From Tomocerus qinae (taxonomy: Eukaryota; Arthropoda; Collembola; Entomobryomorpha; Tomoceridae): a stretch of DNA of 64,000 nt. Every line of letters begins with the position of its first letter. The first letter of the stretch is position 1. The stretch lies in the NCBI GenBank assembly GCA_020055645.1, contig CM034547.1:40155909-40219908 (forward strand). Reading direction: 5' to 3'. The notes under the pieces were generated by a model that was not told where the DNA came from, did not search any database, and was given only the letters and a program-made list of their open reading frames with translations. Below are positions 47,001 through 58,000 of this stretch, one piece after another. A program made the translations under genes and the position numbers.

Positions 47001-50000
47001 GTAACGCCAACTCCACACACCATAACTGGGCTATTGAGTCCATACAATACAGTATGTGGGGGTTACTTTAGCTTCTTTATGGTTTACAATGTGAATAGAA
47101 AAAATGTGAAAATGGGGAATGCTTTGGTTTGGCACTCAGAACGTTGTTTGCCAGACCATATAGCAGGGATATTTTGACATGCTTAGATGCCACAGTATCT
47201 CATGAGAAGGTACCAAAGCTTATGATTTTCAAAATTTTGAAAAATTGTCAAAGACCTTTGAATCCTCCCTATCGACTTTTAATCCCATTGCCATGCTTTC
47301 ACTTTGGGTGGTATTGCCAACTTCTTCCGTCTCTCAGCTATTTTGTTGCTTAAAGTGTTCAAAAATTTGTCTAAATCTTAAATGCTACCAAAATATTTTT
47401 TTAAAAATATTTTGCTGATAACGGTAAATGAAAAATTGGATGTTATGTTTATTTGTTAATCAAAAACGCTTTTTATAATAACTTTGGATTTTTAAACTTT
47501 ATTGGGATGCCGAATTAAACAAGAAACTCAAAGTAATCCCAATTGACTGTAGATCCTTCCATGGAGAATTTGCTACACAAATGGCCATTCTGTCACTTGC
47601 AACAGTTCGGTGCACTCCTTTTCAGTGTTATCCCTAAATGATAGGACAGCATCTTTCCATTTCTCGCTTTCTTCTTGCCGTTCCATGTCTTTTAGTTACT
47701 GTTCAAGATGTTTATAGATATAAACGCGACTAGGAAGGGAACAGGGAGCTTTAATCCCTGAATTTGTGTGCATGCTTTAGCTTACTGAATTGCAGCTAAT
47801 TTACAAGTTGTAATGAATTATTCTGATAAGTAATTACTATTTAGCCAACAATAAGTTTATTTTTATGGATGCCTCTGGAGGCATTGGATTGAATATAAAA
47901 AAGACGGTGCATACTAAAAGCCTATATTGTACTTATTAGCGGTAAGCACATTGGTAACATATTCTGGTTGCTAATGCTGATGAAGCCTTTTTCTGACAAA
48001 TCCCTATTATATCCAGATTTGAAGGGGTAACAATGGCATGGTGCCGTATGGCAAAACGAAGTGAAGACATAGAAGGCCGTAAAGTTAAGCTTTGCTAAGC
48101 TTGAGTTGATATTTGTACGACGAGAGGATGAACATGAAACTCATTTGAAAGGTTGTAATTTAATCCTGTCCAAAGGCATTTTCCCAAGTATATATACATA
48201 TAGGATTTAGTTCCTATATACACATTAATAGTTACTTTGATATAGTTAAATAAGAAAGGATATTATTGGGTATATAATACTTACTTACCTAGCGTATGTA
48301 CCTACGAACGTCAGAGAGTATAGCAACGGAGAAGCTCAAGCCTGGAGTCAAAGTCAAGCTGATGTAAAGCAAAGCAAGGATTTGGGCAGACTTTCCACGG
48401 AGATAGTTACACAGATTGATACAAATAAATTTCCTATTTACATAGTCGACCTAACTCTATTGCACGGGGAATAAAGCTTATCTAAATGAATAATCAAGAT
48501 CAAAAGCTCTCTCCCTCCTCTGGTACATATTGCATTACATTGAAATATCTTTCGTATCTCCTGGTCAACTTTACTTTGGAGTGCAGAGTACAAATATACA
48601 CCGAGTTTTGATTTCACAAAGTTTTGAAGCAGGACTACTGTATTATTTCTATGGTGCAGTAGTGTAGGTAAGTCAGTTAGTACGAATCCATGCATAAAGG
48701 AGAAAGCAGGGAAAACTCACAATGTAAACATAAATGTAGTTAACAGGAGTCTAAATGAATTGTTATAGCCCAGCTTAGATGTACTTTTAGGAGAAGGGAA
48801 AATGTACATAAGCATTTCTGGATTGACTGGTTGAGGTAAATAGACTTGGAATGTGATATTTTCGTAGATTTATTATGACAAGAAAAATAAATTGAAAGGG
48901 AGTCAGGGACAGAGAAAAAGTTGTATATTGTACATATCGGATCTTAATAAAAGAAAGGGCTGTGGTGGAGAGAAAGGATCGTTGTTGTGATGCAAAGAAC
49001 GTGTGTACGGAGAGATACTTTCACTTTATAGCAAATTCTTTGCGAGAATTCCTGAGATACTTTCATTTTGGTATTGGAATAATATTAAGGACTAGAAAAG
49101 AAAACAGGAGAAAGCGATGATATTGGATTCGGACGATGTTGCTCTAAATACTAGGGAAAGCCTTCTGTTGTTGTTGTGGAAGGGAGGGGACGAGGGAAAG
49201 TCGGAGAAAGTGTTTTGTTCACCGGTTTCGCGTGTTCAGACGTAGAAATAACATGTGTGGTGTTCTCCCTAATTAAATTTACAATGGGAGCAAGTTGTGT
49301 AAGGAAAGGAGATTAGTTTCCTCTGGTTCAGTTGACAAAACTAATATGAAGTGCATGCACATGGAAGAAGACTAACTACTATATAGTATTATTATATGTA
49401 TACCTATCCGTATAATATATAAACACTTTGTACCCTACTACTCACTATAATATAGTATTATGTATAATATCTGTAGTAGTCTGTGGATATTAGTGGGTTC
49501 CTAGTTTAGATAGACTACTTAAAGGTGTTTACCTATATTTATTTAGTATATACTTATACTATAGTATTTATAGTAGAGTTGATGTAAGGACAAGGAGTAA
49601 ATAAGTTACAGCGCTTCCAAAAATATTTTTGAAGCATTGACGGGTTTATGCGATAATAGGATTTCAGTTAGTTGAGTTGAATTTAGTGAGTTGTTAGTTA
49701 AGTTAGTTAGTTAGTTGTTAGTTGTGTGGCTACTATATACTCGTTATATATTTATGAGTTCGTTTTGTAGAATAAGAATGACTACTACTTCTACAGCAAA
49801 ATTCGTAAGAAATTTAACGCAACCAAAAAGTGCAAAATCGGTCGTGGCTTAGATAGGTGGCGGTGTTTAGAGAGGGTGGGGTTGAGGAGAGGGAGGGGGC
49901 GGAGGAGGATCGAATGGTGGTGGTCGGGTGAGACCACATGGAGATACTCCTTATAAAAATGATCTCGATTTATTTAGAAAAAAGAAAAAGAGAAAAAAGA

Positions 50001-50068
50001 GATGTAAAGGTTTTGTTAGTTATTAAAAAAAGTTTTTGTTATTAATTGGAAGGTTGAAAAAAACTTAC
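44086..50068 (-). other. intron between exon 3b and exon 4, 6.0 kb
   Basis: No exon recognised. It contains a small foldback element at 46.67-46.86 kb. Several overlapping open frames in both strands at 44.1-44.8 kb reflect locally higher GC rather than a gene. Confidence 0.65.
46668..46859. mobile_element. foldback MITE, ~190 bp
   Basis: Left end TATCGTCCCTTTAGGAAC and right end GGTTCCTTAAGGGACGATA are inverted copies. The arms continue with CTATCTCCATTTTTCG, TTGGTGTAC and GGCTATC-type words up to the centre near 46.77 kb. TAT-rich flanks could hide a TA or TAT target duplication. No coding potential; the two open frames across it are the two sides of the palindrome. Confidence 0.8.
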
Positions 50069-50113
50069 GAATCGCAACCAAATTGTAGTGATTAGGAGTT
50101 GATTCTTCTCGTC
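50069..50113 (-). CDS. nAChRalpha7-like: nAChR alternative exon 3b
   Basis: The second 45-nt exon 3 copy, encoding DEKNQLLITTIWLRF. The acceptor is GTAAAAG before GAC and the donor is TTC followed by GTAAGT. Nine of 15 residues match copy 3a; the changes are I/L at position 6 and several in the last six residues (N-T-W-L-N-L versus T-I-W-L-R-F). The change from Asn to Arg near the end introduces charge in the beta2 region, close to the subunit interface and the extracellular-membrane coupling zone in this family. The acceptor has a weaker pyrimidine tract (TATAAAATGTGTAAAAG) than 3a, so its use may depend on regulation (inference). It lies 4.9 kb downstream of 3a and 6.0 kb upstream of exon 4. 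Confidence 0.86.
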
Positions 50114-50602
50114 CTTTTACACATTTTATAGGTACATGCAAAAAAGTTTCGACATTTGTAAAAATCATGTTTGGTTACGATTACGTCAAATGCGAGTTGA
50201 CACACGATACACATACACACATCCAATGATATTCATTCATAGTCAAGTAATAGTAAATTAAAGTAGTTAGGGTAGTTAACAAATAGTAAGAGAAATAGAA
50301 ACAGATTAACGAGTGAGTCGACGGAGAAAGAGCCGGCTTCGATCCAACACGCCAGAACAATTAAATAATATATTAATTTGATGAGATGGAAATGGTGTTG
50401 GATGAGTCCGGCTCTTCCACAGACGACCGTAATGTAATAATAATAAAGGTACGGTATACGGCTTACTCGCTAGTACAGATACAATACATATCAATCAATT
50501 CCATCATTCGGGTTTCTTACAATAAATTGCCATCGCATCGCACAATGCTTGCTTTGCTTGCAAAATACGTACATAGATTACAAGTACAACGCACAGCGGA
50601 GT

Positions 50603-50626
50603 GGCCATTGACATTTGTCAATGGCC
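50603..50626. repeat. 24-bp palindrome
   Basis: GGCCATTGACA and TGTCAATGGCC are exact reverse complements separated by TT. It could be a dimeric protein-binding site or chance; no neighbouring promoter is evident. Confidence 0.6.
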
Positions 50627-50772
50627 GAATTAAGCCATTGTCAAGTCAATCAATTCAACTAATAATTCATCATCATCTATCGTCTCTAGAATCGATTGTG
50701 GGTCTCCTCGAAAGTCAAGCACACGAAACGAACGGCAGAGTTGGAAGATACGCTAATTAATTATCGATATAA

Positions 50773-50973
50773 TTACATTACGAGTGACACAATTTCCTTG
50801 TATCCAAAAATGACCACAACCGTCTGAGCAAAAATCCCAAAGCATCCATTCATGTCAACTGCCAGGGTGCAGTTCTTCCAGCTCACTAACATGATCATAA
50901 TAATGGTACAAAAAATGACTAGAGGAGCAGCAAGAATGTCGGCCAAGGACACTAAGTAAGTAAGGGACGATGT
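50773..50973 (-). CDS. unidentified hydrophobic coding candidate
   Basis: An open minus-strand frame of 66 codons after an in-frame TAG, ending TAA. It contains LVSLADILAAPLVIF, a long hydrophobic stretch rich in Ile and Met, SWKNCTLAVDMNGC and a second hydrophobic stretch ending FGYKEIVSLVM. Base composition is richer in GC than the flanks and codon use looks coding. TTCTAG or CTTACTTACTTAG near the left edge could act as acceptors. The L-x-S-L-A-D word recalls TM2 of rhodopsin-like GPCRs, but the Trp-Cys spacing does not fit well and I do not recognise a family. It could be a terminal exon of another gene, a pseudogene fragment or chance. Confidence 0.3.
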   Translation of the reverse strand, partial: TSSLTYLVSLADILAAPLVIFCTIIMIMLVSWKNCTLAVDMNGCFGIFAQTVVVIFGYKEIVSLVM

Positions 50974-53900
50974 CTAGAACTCTTTCACAGCCATTATTTT
51001 CATTGTCAATACTCTAATTATTAAGTAGATCATATTCATCATCATCATCCTCAGCTACAGAAAGAAATGAAAGAAAGTATAATCACATCGCCATAGGGTC
51101 ACGCCAAACGCTGAAATTATTATTACTCTGCCTCTTACTTCCCTCGGCTCCGAGCATATGCAATGTCAATTCAACAGAATTTGAGAGGAGGAGGAAAGTT
51201 CCCATGTCAAATCAAAAAATGGGGGTACGTGAGTATTATAGGCCACGCTTAATTATAATATATTCGTATCCAAAGGCAGGACATGACATGGACAGTCAAC
51301 AAACAAACAGTGCAACGAACGAACGAACGAGAACGAAATCATAAGATACTCAAGTCGGACACATTTACAACCAAAGTGACACAGACTAGTACAGGGGTAC
51401 GTCAATTCAAGTGTAAAGTAAAAGCAGAAAGTAAACTCTCAACAAGTAAACAGAAATCGATTCTCAATATTTTCATTTTCCAGGAAGAGGATGGCCATAG
51501 GGAAGGATCTCCTAACTACAAAAACCTCCATCGGAGAGTGTAGTATACAAAAATAGTCACCTACTACTATTTATTTCAGACAAATATTTACTCACACTTA
51601 CGTATTGTGTAAAATTGACCTACTTAGAACAAGATATGTACACAATGTGTATGGTAAAAAATCAAAAACGTTTCTTGTTTATATTGTGGAAGGATTTGTA
51701 GTATATATTATAGGGGAGAGGAGAAAGTAAGCGCGCGCTGTTGTTTTCCAGTCACAAAAACGTAATAAGCCACAAAAACATTTAAACACGGACGACGTAT
51801 ATAGTTGAAATCACAATGGACTGTTTAGTAGGTAAGTGGGAGAAAGTGGTACATAAATATGTAGAGAAAGTCAGAGAGATACGGGGAAATATTCCTCATG
51901 TTCGCCTACCGTATGTAGTAAATGGCAGGGAGATAGAAAGGCAGAGAAAGTGAAATAAGGTCGACTGGGTTGTCTGGGGCAGGCGGGTAGGTAATTGAAA
52001 TGGAGCAGAATGAAATGCCAGTGTAGGTATATAGGTATTAGGTATATTAGATAGGTATATTAGATATACTACTACTACCAGGTTGAGGATTGAAGGAGGA
52101 AAGTAAATAAAATTATGATAAACGAAATCGTAACTTGGTTACTCCACTGCTGAGCATGAATAAAAGAAAAGTTGAAATTGTTCATAGTCGAGTTCCGTTG
52201 GATTGGAGGATGGCTAAACCCGTTTAGCACTTTATATTTACTTTTGTCCCGCTTTCTCCTATCTCCGACCTCTCGCACCGCTTTCACTATGCTAAATGGA
52301 TGTGGCTAACTACTAAATACATAAGGCTCCTCTAAATGTATTTAAGTAGGTAAGTAACAGGTAAAATCTGTCCTTTTGCAAGTATAAAAATAGCCCAAGG
52401 CTCTTACTCACTCGCCTGTCGACTCCACTTCCTCCTGAATATACAAATACACACACACAAAAAACTGTTTTACTCCAACTTCTTGGCTTGATTCACATCC
52501 ATTCTAATCTATAGTATCCTGTATTTTCTTCGTTTATACAGTCTGTCTATATAATTTACAATTAATTAAATAATATAATAATAATATGCATGAAACAGAT
52601 AAAAAATAAATGGCATTGGGTAAAATAAATGTCAAAATGGTATTGTAGTATAGAATACTTACCTATTATACAAGATTCTGATAATGAGCCCAGGGGAGGT
52701 TTATCTGTACAGTAAATAAATAAGATATGTGGACACTTGTTTATGGAGTGCGCATGGCTGTTGTGACAGGAGAGAGAGTAATTGTAGAATTGAATATCCT
52801 CTGGCAGAGTGTAATATGTCTCTTTCTAAGAGGAGAGTTGCCAATAAGCCGATGTCAGCTGGGAGACAAAATTGGCTCATCTCTCTCATTACTCATTACA
52901 TTAAGACATCTTCAATTGTGTGCATCACTAGCAACCAACAGTTTGGATTGAGCATCTGTACTCAGCACTTGATTGTGTAAGGAATCAAGTAGGTAGCTCC
53001 AACCTCGGCTCTCACGTCACTTCAAGACATTTTCGCCAACGGCTCGAGAAGAAAAACTCTGTTTGTTGGCACAGGAGAAATGTCTTGTCAGGAAGGATAT
53101 ATACATCTCTGCTCCCATCTCACGACCAGTGTTGTCATAATGAAACTTTAATTCTATTTGATGGGCGGAAACTATGTACCCACTCCCCAGTGGCCACTAG
53201 CTTATATACAGCCTCCAAATCTACAAAGTAGACATAGATATCTAGACTTAGCCAAAAGCTTTCTCTGTCTGTTATCCCATTTTTAGTCTGACTTGGTAAT
53301 TGCATTCCCTGTCGTTTGCACTTTTATTATTAAAAAAACAAACCGAAATTGTCAACCAGTTTGAATAATTATCTTTGAGAACAGGAAAATTAAGTATTGA
53401 CCATTACTGCTACCCAAGAAAAGACATATATATATACATTACAGTGCAATTGTAGTAGCATCCTTGCCTAGTGAAAGTGGCTTTTCACCATGTGGAGAAT
53501 AGCGGAGGCTAAACCATTCTCCATTCCGAAATTCCCAACTCAGAACAGACATTGATTATTAAAATGAGATTCTAAGTCGGCCATGAGTATGCTTTGTACT
53601 CGTAACTTACATCCTCAAGATTATGGATTATTTTCTCATGAATGTAATAAATTACGGATTTATTTATAACGGAATTTAATATAAATAAAATTGACAAAAA
53701 GAAAGTAAGGAAAGTAGCCATTAAAATAATAATATCTGAACATGAGTCCATGACCTTATTTTATGTTATTAATTACTAGGATATTAATGAGCTGTAAAAT
53801 GATTTATTTTTGTATTAAGGCTCTGAAGTTTTATATGGCATAAAAGACATTATACTTAAAGTTATTAGTTAAGAAAGAGGCTATAAAAGTTGGTAGGAGT

Positions 53901-54987
53901 AGTAGGGCATCACGCATGGCCAAATTGGACTTATTATTATTTGGGATGGTACATGAGGGAGAGATTGAGTGAGGGTGGACTGTTGTTCACGTCAAGTCCA
54001 ACTGTAACCGAAACGGAGACTAAGTGAAACTGGACGTAGAGACAAATAGAAAGAGATAGACGGAGAGACAGAAGAGAATGTACAAGATAAATAGAACGAA
54101 AAAGTAAATGTGATAGAAAAAGTCAAGTCGGCGTCCAACATTTTCTCAGTTGAGTGAGTGAGAGCCTCTTTGAAAAACATCTGTCTCTATGATGTTTCAT
54201 AAGCGGAAAATTCCCGGAAGGCAACTAGATCATGTGTTGCTAACACCTCACGACAAATGAGCACGTCAACTTTTAAATTAACTAAATTCTTTCTTTTCTA
54301 GCTATCTGTCCTACCATCATGTAGTAAATAAAGGCATCTTAGATGTAGGTATAGCTCCATCCAATACGTAACTCTGATTCGTTAATTAATCTGTAGAATA
54401 TAATAATGATGCGGTCAAATGTTGACATTAGTGGTACGACAGATATAAATTCAAGTGCAGTAACCGAGGTTAAATTAAATCAAATAATACAGGTGGATGA
54501 CATTAAATAAGAATTTAATAATAGGAATGGGTAATAGAATTCAATGGTAATAGGACATTGGAGAAAGTTGAGAATATTTACACTGACAATAGAGGGTGGG
54601 ATGTAAAAAGAGATGCGGACGTGAGTTGGAATAGAAGGTCCTCTCATGTGACATAAATATGAATAATTAGAGCAGTGAGGGACAGATAAGAAGAAGGACG
54701 TTGATGAATAATTATGTGTGGGTGAAAGTATACTTGAGTGTATAAGTAGTACATATAATAATATAGTGTCTATATTTATAGCAGAAGACGATAGAATATA
54801 TATGAATGAGAGAGATATTAATATGAGAGAGAATTACGCGAGGACAGTTGAGGGCTACACTTATAAAGGACAAGTCAATTTTAGCGAAAGGTACGAAAGT
54901 AACAAAAAGACATTGACAGACAAGGGCAGAGGGTCTAAGATTTCACCACCTTTCAGTTAAAGGTGACACAAGTTTACAGTCACTTAC

Positions 54988-55032
54988 CAAATTTAGCCAC
55001 GTATTGGTTATAAGAATTTGATTCTTTTCATC
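54988..55032 (-). CDS. nAChRalpha7-like: nAChR alternative exon 3a
   Basis: A 45-nt exon encoding DEKNQILITNTWLNL, the conserved N-terminal beta1/beta2 segment of nAChR subunits that usually follows 'QIIDV'. The acceptor is TTGTAG before GAT and the donor is TTG followed by GTAAGT. It enters and leaves in phase 0, so it joins directly to exon 4, which begins Glu-Trp-Asn-Asp. It is the upstream member of a pair with the exon at 50.07 kb; the two have the same length and phase and must be alternatives, since using both would duplicate the segment. Duplicated exon 3 is documented for insect alpha6 subunits. It is too short to be found by ORF calling. Confidence 0.88.
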
Positions 55033-58000
55033 CTACAACATCAAATTTTCATTAAACAGATTCCATTTTCACAAACAGAGACACACAATTCGCCTTATCC
55101 CACTCACACTCACACCCAAATCATTCATTTATAATCCCACTTTCTCCCAGTAGTAGCTAAGAAATGTATCTGTACTCTCCTTTTTTAATTTACCTAATAT
55201 ATATAGTACTTATACTTATATATCTACAAGTATAGTATAGATATACACTATACAATACAACTTTATATAGTAAATAGGTCATTAGTATTCTGCACAAGGG
55301 TAAACAGCTTTCTAATTATACGAAAAATGGTCGCTAAATGTTCATTAAACTCCCAGTTGACATTTTGGTGCAATGCGAAAGGGAAATTGAGTTTAGGCAT
55401 TTTAGTAAAACGTCAACGTTTGGAAGAGGTGAAAGTATTGTATGTAGAGAGACAGGGAAAGGTCCTCTTCTCAGATGTCATTCCATACTTATATTAGTGG
55501 AAATCAGCACTTCTTTCTTCTCCGCTTTCTCCAAGCACGGGTTTCGTATTCCCCATTAGTTGAGGTAGACATCTGTATACTACATATACGGGAATTGATA
55601 GGGAGCGAGTGTCTTTTTTCGTGACTTGACTTTCCTTTGCTTTCTCCTTTGTCCGCGCTCTCCCTTCTGACTGACATAATCAAAACCTTTTGATGATCGA
55701 CAACGACTCCACGTTCTTTCCACTCGTCTTCCTTTCGCCACATCCATGACACTACACTTAACTACACTTCCTACATAACAATTCACAAAAATTCACACCG
55801 TACTATCGACTTGACCCTTTCAGCGTAAACAATTCATCTGTGCAAGAGACTCTTTCTACTTACACGCACACAAGCTTTATACCACTAATACACTACTTTC
55901 AACTCATTTCGTCTACTTTGTTGTACATTCCTCAAAGCGAATCTTTCACTTTGACTAACGTACCAGTCTTCTATCCCATCAAAGATTACAAAGTCTTTCA
56001 TTTTCAAGGCTTTAAATCCCCAACATTATACTCGAATCCAATGCGCAGTACTAAAAAATAAATGGAGTTCTTACCCAAGTAAAATAATATGAACAATTGT
56101 CATTATTTCGCTGAAAAATAAAAATAAACGATAGGTGGATATAAACAAAGGTTTTACTCTTCCAAAATTAGTATGATTTACCAAGACTTGAACTTTTTAC
56201 AAAGTTATTTTAAGCAGTTCTTAACCCGGACTATAGTCATATCTTCAAGGATACAGCTACCGAATGGTATCTAGGGCATAGTTCTGCGAAATAATAGCAA
56301 TTTTCCTAAGTGGGGTGCGTATGGTGTATTCTTGAGTAGTAGACAGACTTTGGAATTTTTTAATCCACTCCAAATTAAGCATTTTAAAAGGAGGAGCATT
56401 TTTTGAAAAAATAGCTAATTAGCATTCTAATCTAAATAGATCAAACAATCTAAGGATTAGTAACTAATTTTGTTTGCAGAAATTCCAGGGAGAAAATGAT
56501 AATTCATAATTTCATTGAGCTTTGTATTATCATCTGAGCCGTTTTGTTTGCTTCCTAATATTAAAATGTGGAGTAGAATTAAAAATAGATGGGGTTATCT
56601 TGAGAATACCTTGTTAATTGTTTGTTATAGCTATTGATTGAAAGATTTTCCAAGTTTGAGTAACCCATACAAAGAATTAATTTGCTTAAGGTAACATTGT
56701 TACATATATTAAATTGACATTGTACAGGCAACTACTAATAATTGAATGCGTTACTTTGAACGTATGTAATACGGGGACTATGAGATCAAAACAAGATTAT
56801 ACAGTTGACTCATTTGAGCTGGTTGCTGTTGGGAGTTGAGTAAGAATGAAATAAAAGTTGTGAGACTGTCATACCTGGTAAGAAAGGGTTGTTTGGTAAT
56901 TGGAGACTGGCTCCACTTGGAAGAAAATGCAATAAAGAAAGTAGCTCTGAATTCATAACAGTTGGGTAAACAAAAAGTATTGCGACTTTGAAGGACTCGG
57001 AGCTTTCTCGGTGAGTGTGGAGAAAGCAGTAGTTGGGTGTCAGGCGGTGTAGTTAAATTTAAAAAGTAGGGAATGTGGGTAAGACGGTGGATTGCTAAAA
57101 AGGAGTTGATTTATGAGGAGAACGGACTAACGATTTTCCAGTTTTAATTCACTGTAGTTACTTGCAAGATGGATTGCTCGGAATTGTTTTTAGTAAAAGC
57201 AGCACGTACTTTCCCCACTTTCTTTCTCCTCTACATTCTCCTGCATTAGCCTTCTGACTCTCACTCAGTATCCCCCTTCTACATACATTCTTTATTATTG
57301 TTCCTATTAACCAGCAGCAGCAGTTCCTTGTTCAGCCCCAAACTGAAAACATTCATTCTTTTCGTTCCCATTTAGCCTCCTTTCCTCGCTCTCCCCCACA
57401 ATCGGGAAAATGTCAGCACACTACTATACCAAAGATGCTAAGAATTCAACTTCTTGCTTTAATTTTGCTATCAGTAGTGGTAGCAAGAACCTTTGTACCC
57501 TTCCACTGTTATCAGTAAGAACAAGGTGCTAGATATCCACACACACACGCCTTTTGAAGAAACTCAAGTCTCAAAAAGTTAGCCGTAAATACGAAAGGAA
57601 AGAAATTAGCGTCTTAAAAAGAAAAGGCAGATGCTTCGTCTCGCTTTCACCGCATTGCTTTCTCCAGCGACCACTTTAGAGGAATATGTATTTTACATTA
57701 GAGCCAGAACTTCGAACACTCAATCCTATCCTCCTTCCCTAGTGAACATCTAAATGTTAAAAGCCATGAAAATGGAAAGAAAATACTCATTACAGTAGCA
57801 CGTAACTTTCTATTAGGTTTGCAAGAAACGTTATACATGTACCTACACATTTCTATATCACCATACACTTTATTTAAGGACATTCTTTTTCTCCTGCGTT
57901 CCATACGCATATTACGACTACAATATGTAGATAGGGACATAAACATAAAACTACTGCGTATGTAGTACATATATTATGTGATATATTCTTCCAGACTCCC

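Larger units (their letters stand above)
50114..54987 (-). other. intron between exons 3a and 3b, 4.9 kb
   Basis: Holds a candidate hydrophobic coding segment (50773-50973), a short palindrome (50603-50626) and otherwise AT-rich sequence. No third copy of exon 3 was found. Confidence 0.6.
8580..55032 (-). other. nAChRalpha7-like: nAChR alpha subunit gene (alpha5/6/7 clade), internal part
   Basis: This span encodes a ligand-gated cation channel subunit of the Cys-loop family, which forms pentamers in neuronal membranes and opens on acetylcholine. Seen: exons for binding loops A-F, the 13-residue Cys-loop, vicinal cysteines, TM1, TM2, TM3 and the start of the cytoplasmic loop appear in order on the minus strand, with matching codon phases. 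Using one copy of each alternative, 970 nt of coding sequence (45+110+181+76+195+87+110+166) is present. Missing: signal peptide, first extracellular exon, most of the MA loop and TM4. TM2/TM3 wording ([24 protein letters not shown], then IRVVFLQWLPW) resembles insect alpha7 more than alpha6 as I remember the families; that assignment is from memory, not a search. The alpha class follows from the two adjacent loop C cysteines. Introns range from 91 bp to 11.6 kb. Confidence 0.93.

Noticed and set aside
50386-50760. 124-residue plus-strand frame
   Set aside because: No recognisable domain; contains a palindrome and low-complexity sequence; no splice or promoter support.
55504-55786. Possible exon 2 of the receptor ending in V-M-D-V
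   Set aside because: The sequence after it is GCGAAAGG, not a donor, and the preceding residues do not match the family.
55580-55786. Basic 68-residue frame as a real gene
   Set aside because: Its Arg/Lys richness comes from AG-rich DNA containing the GAGAAAG words; no homology recognised.
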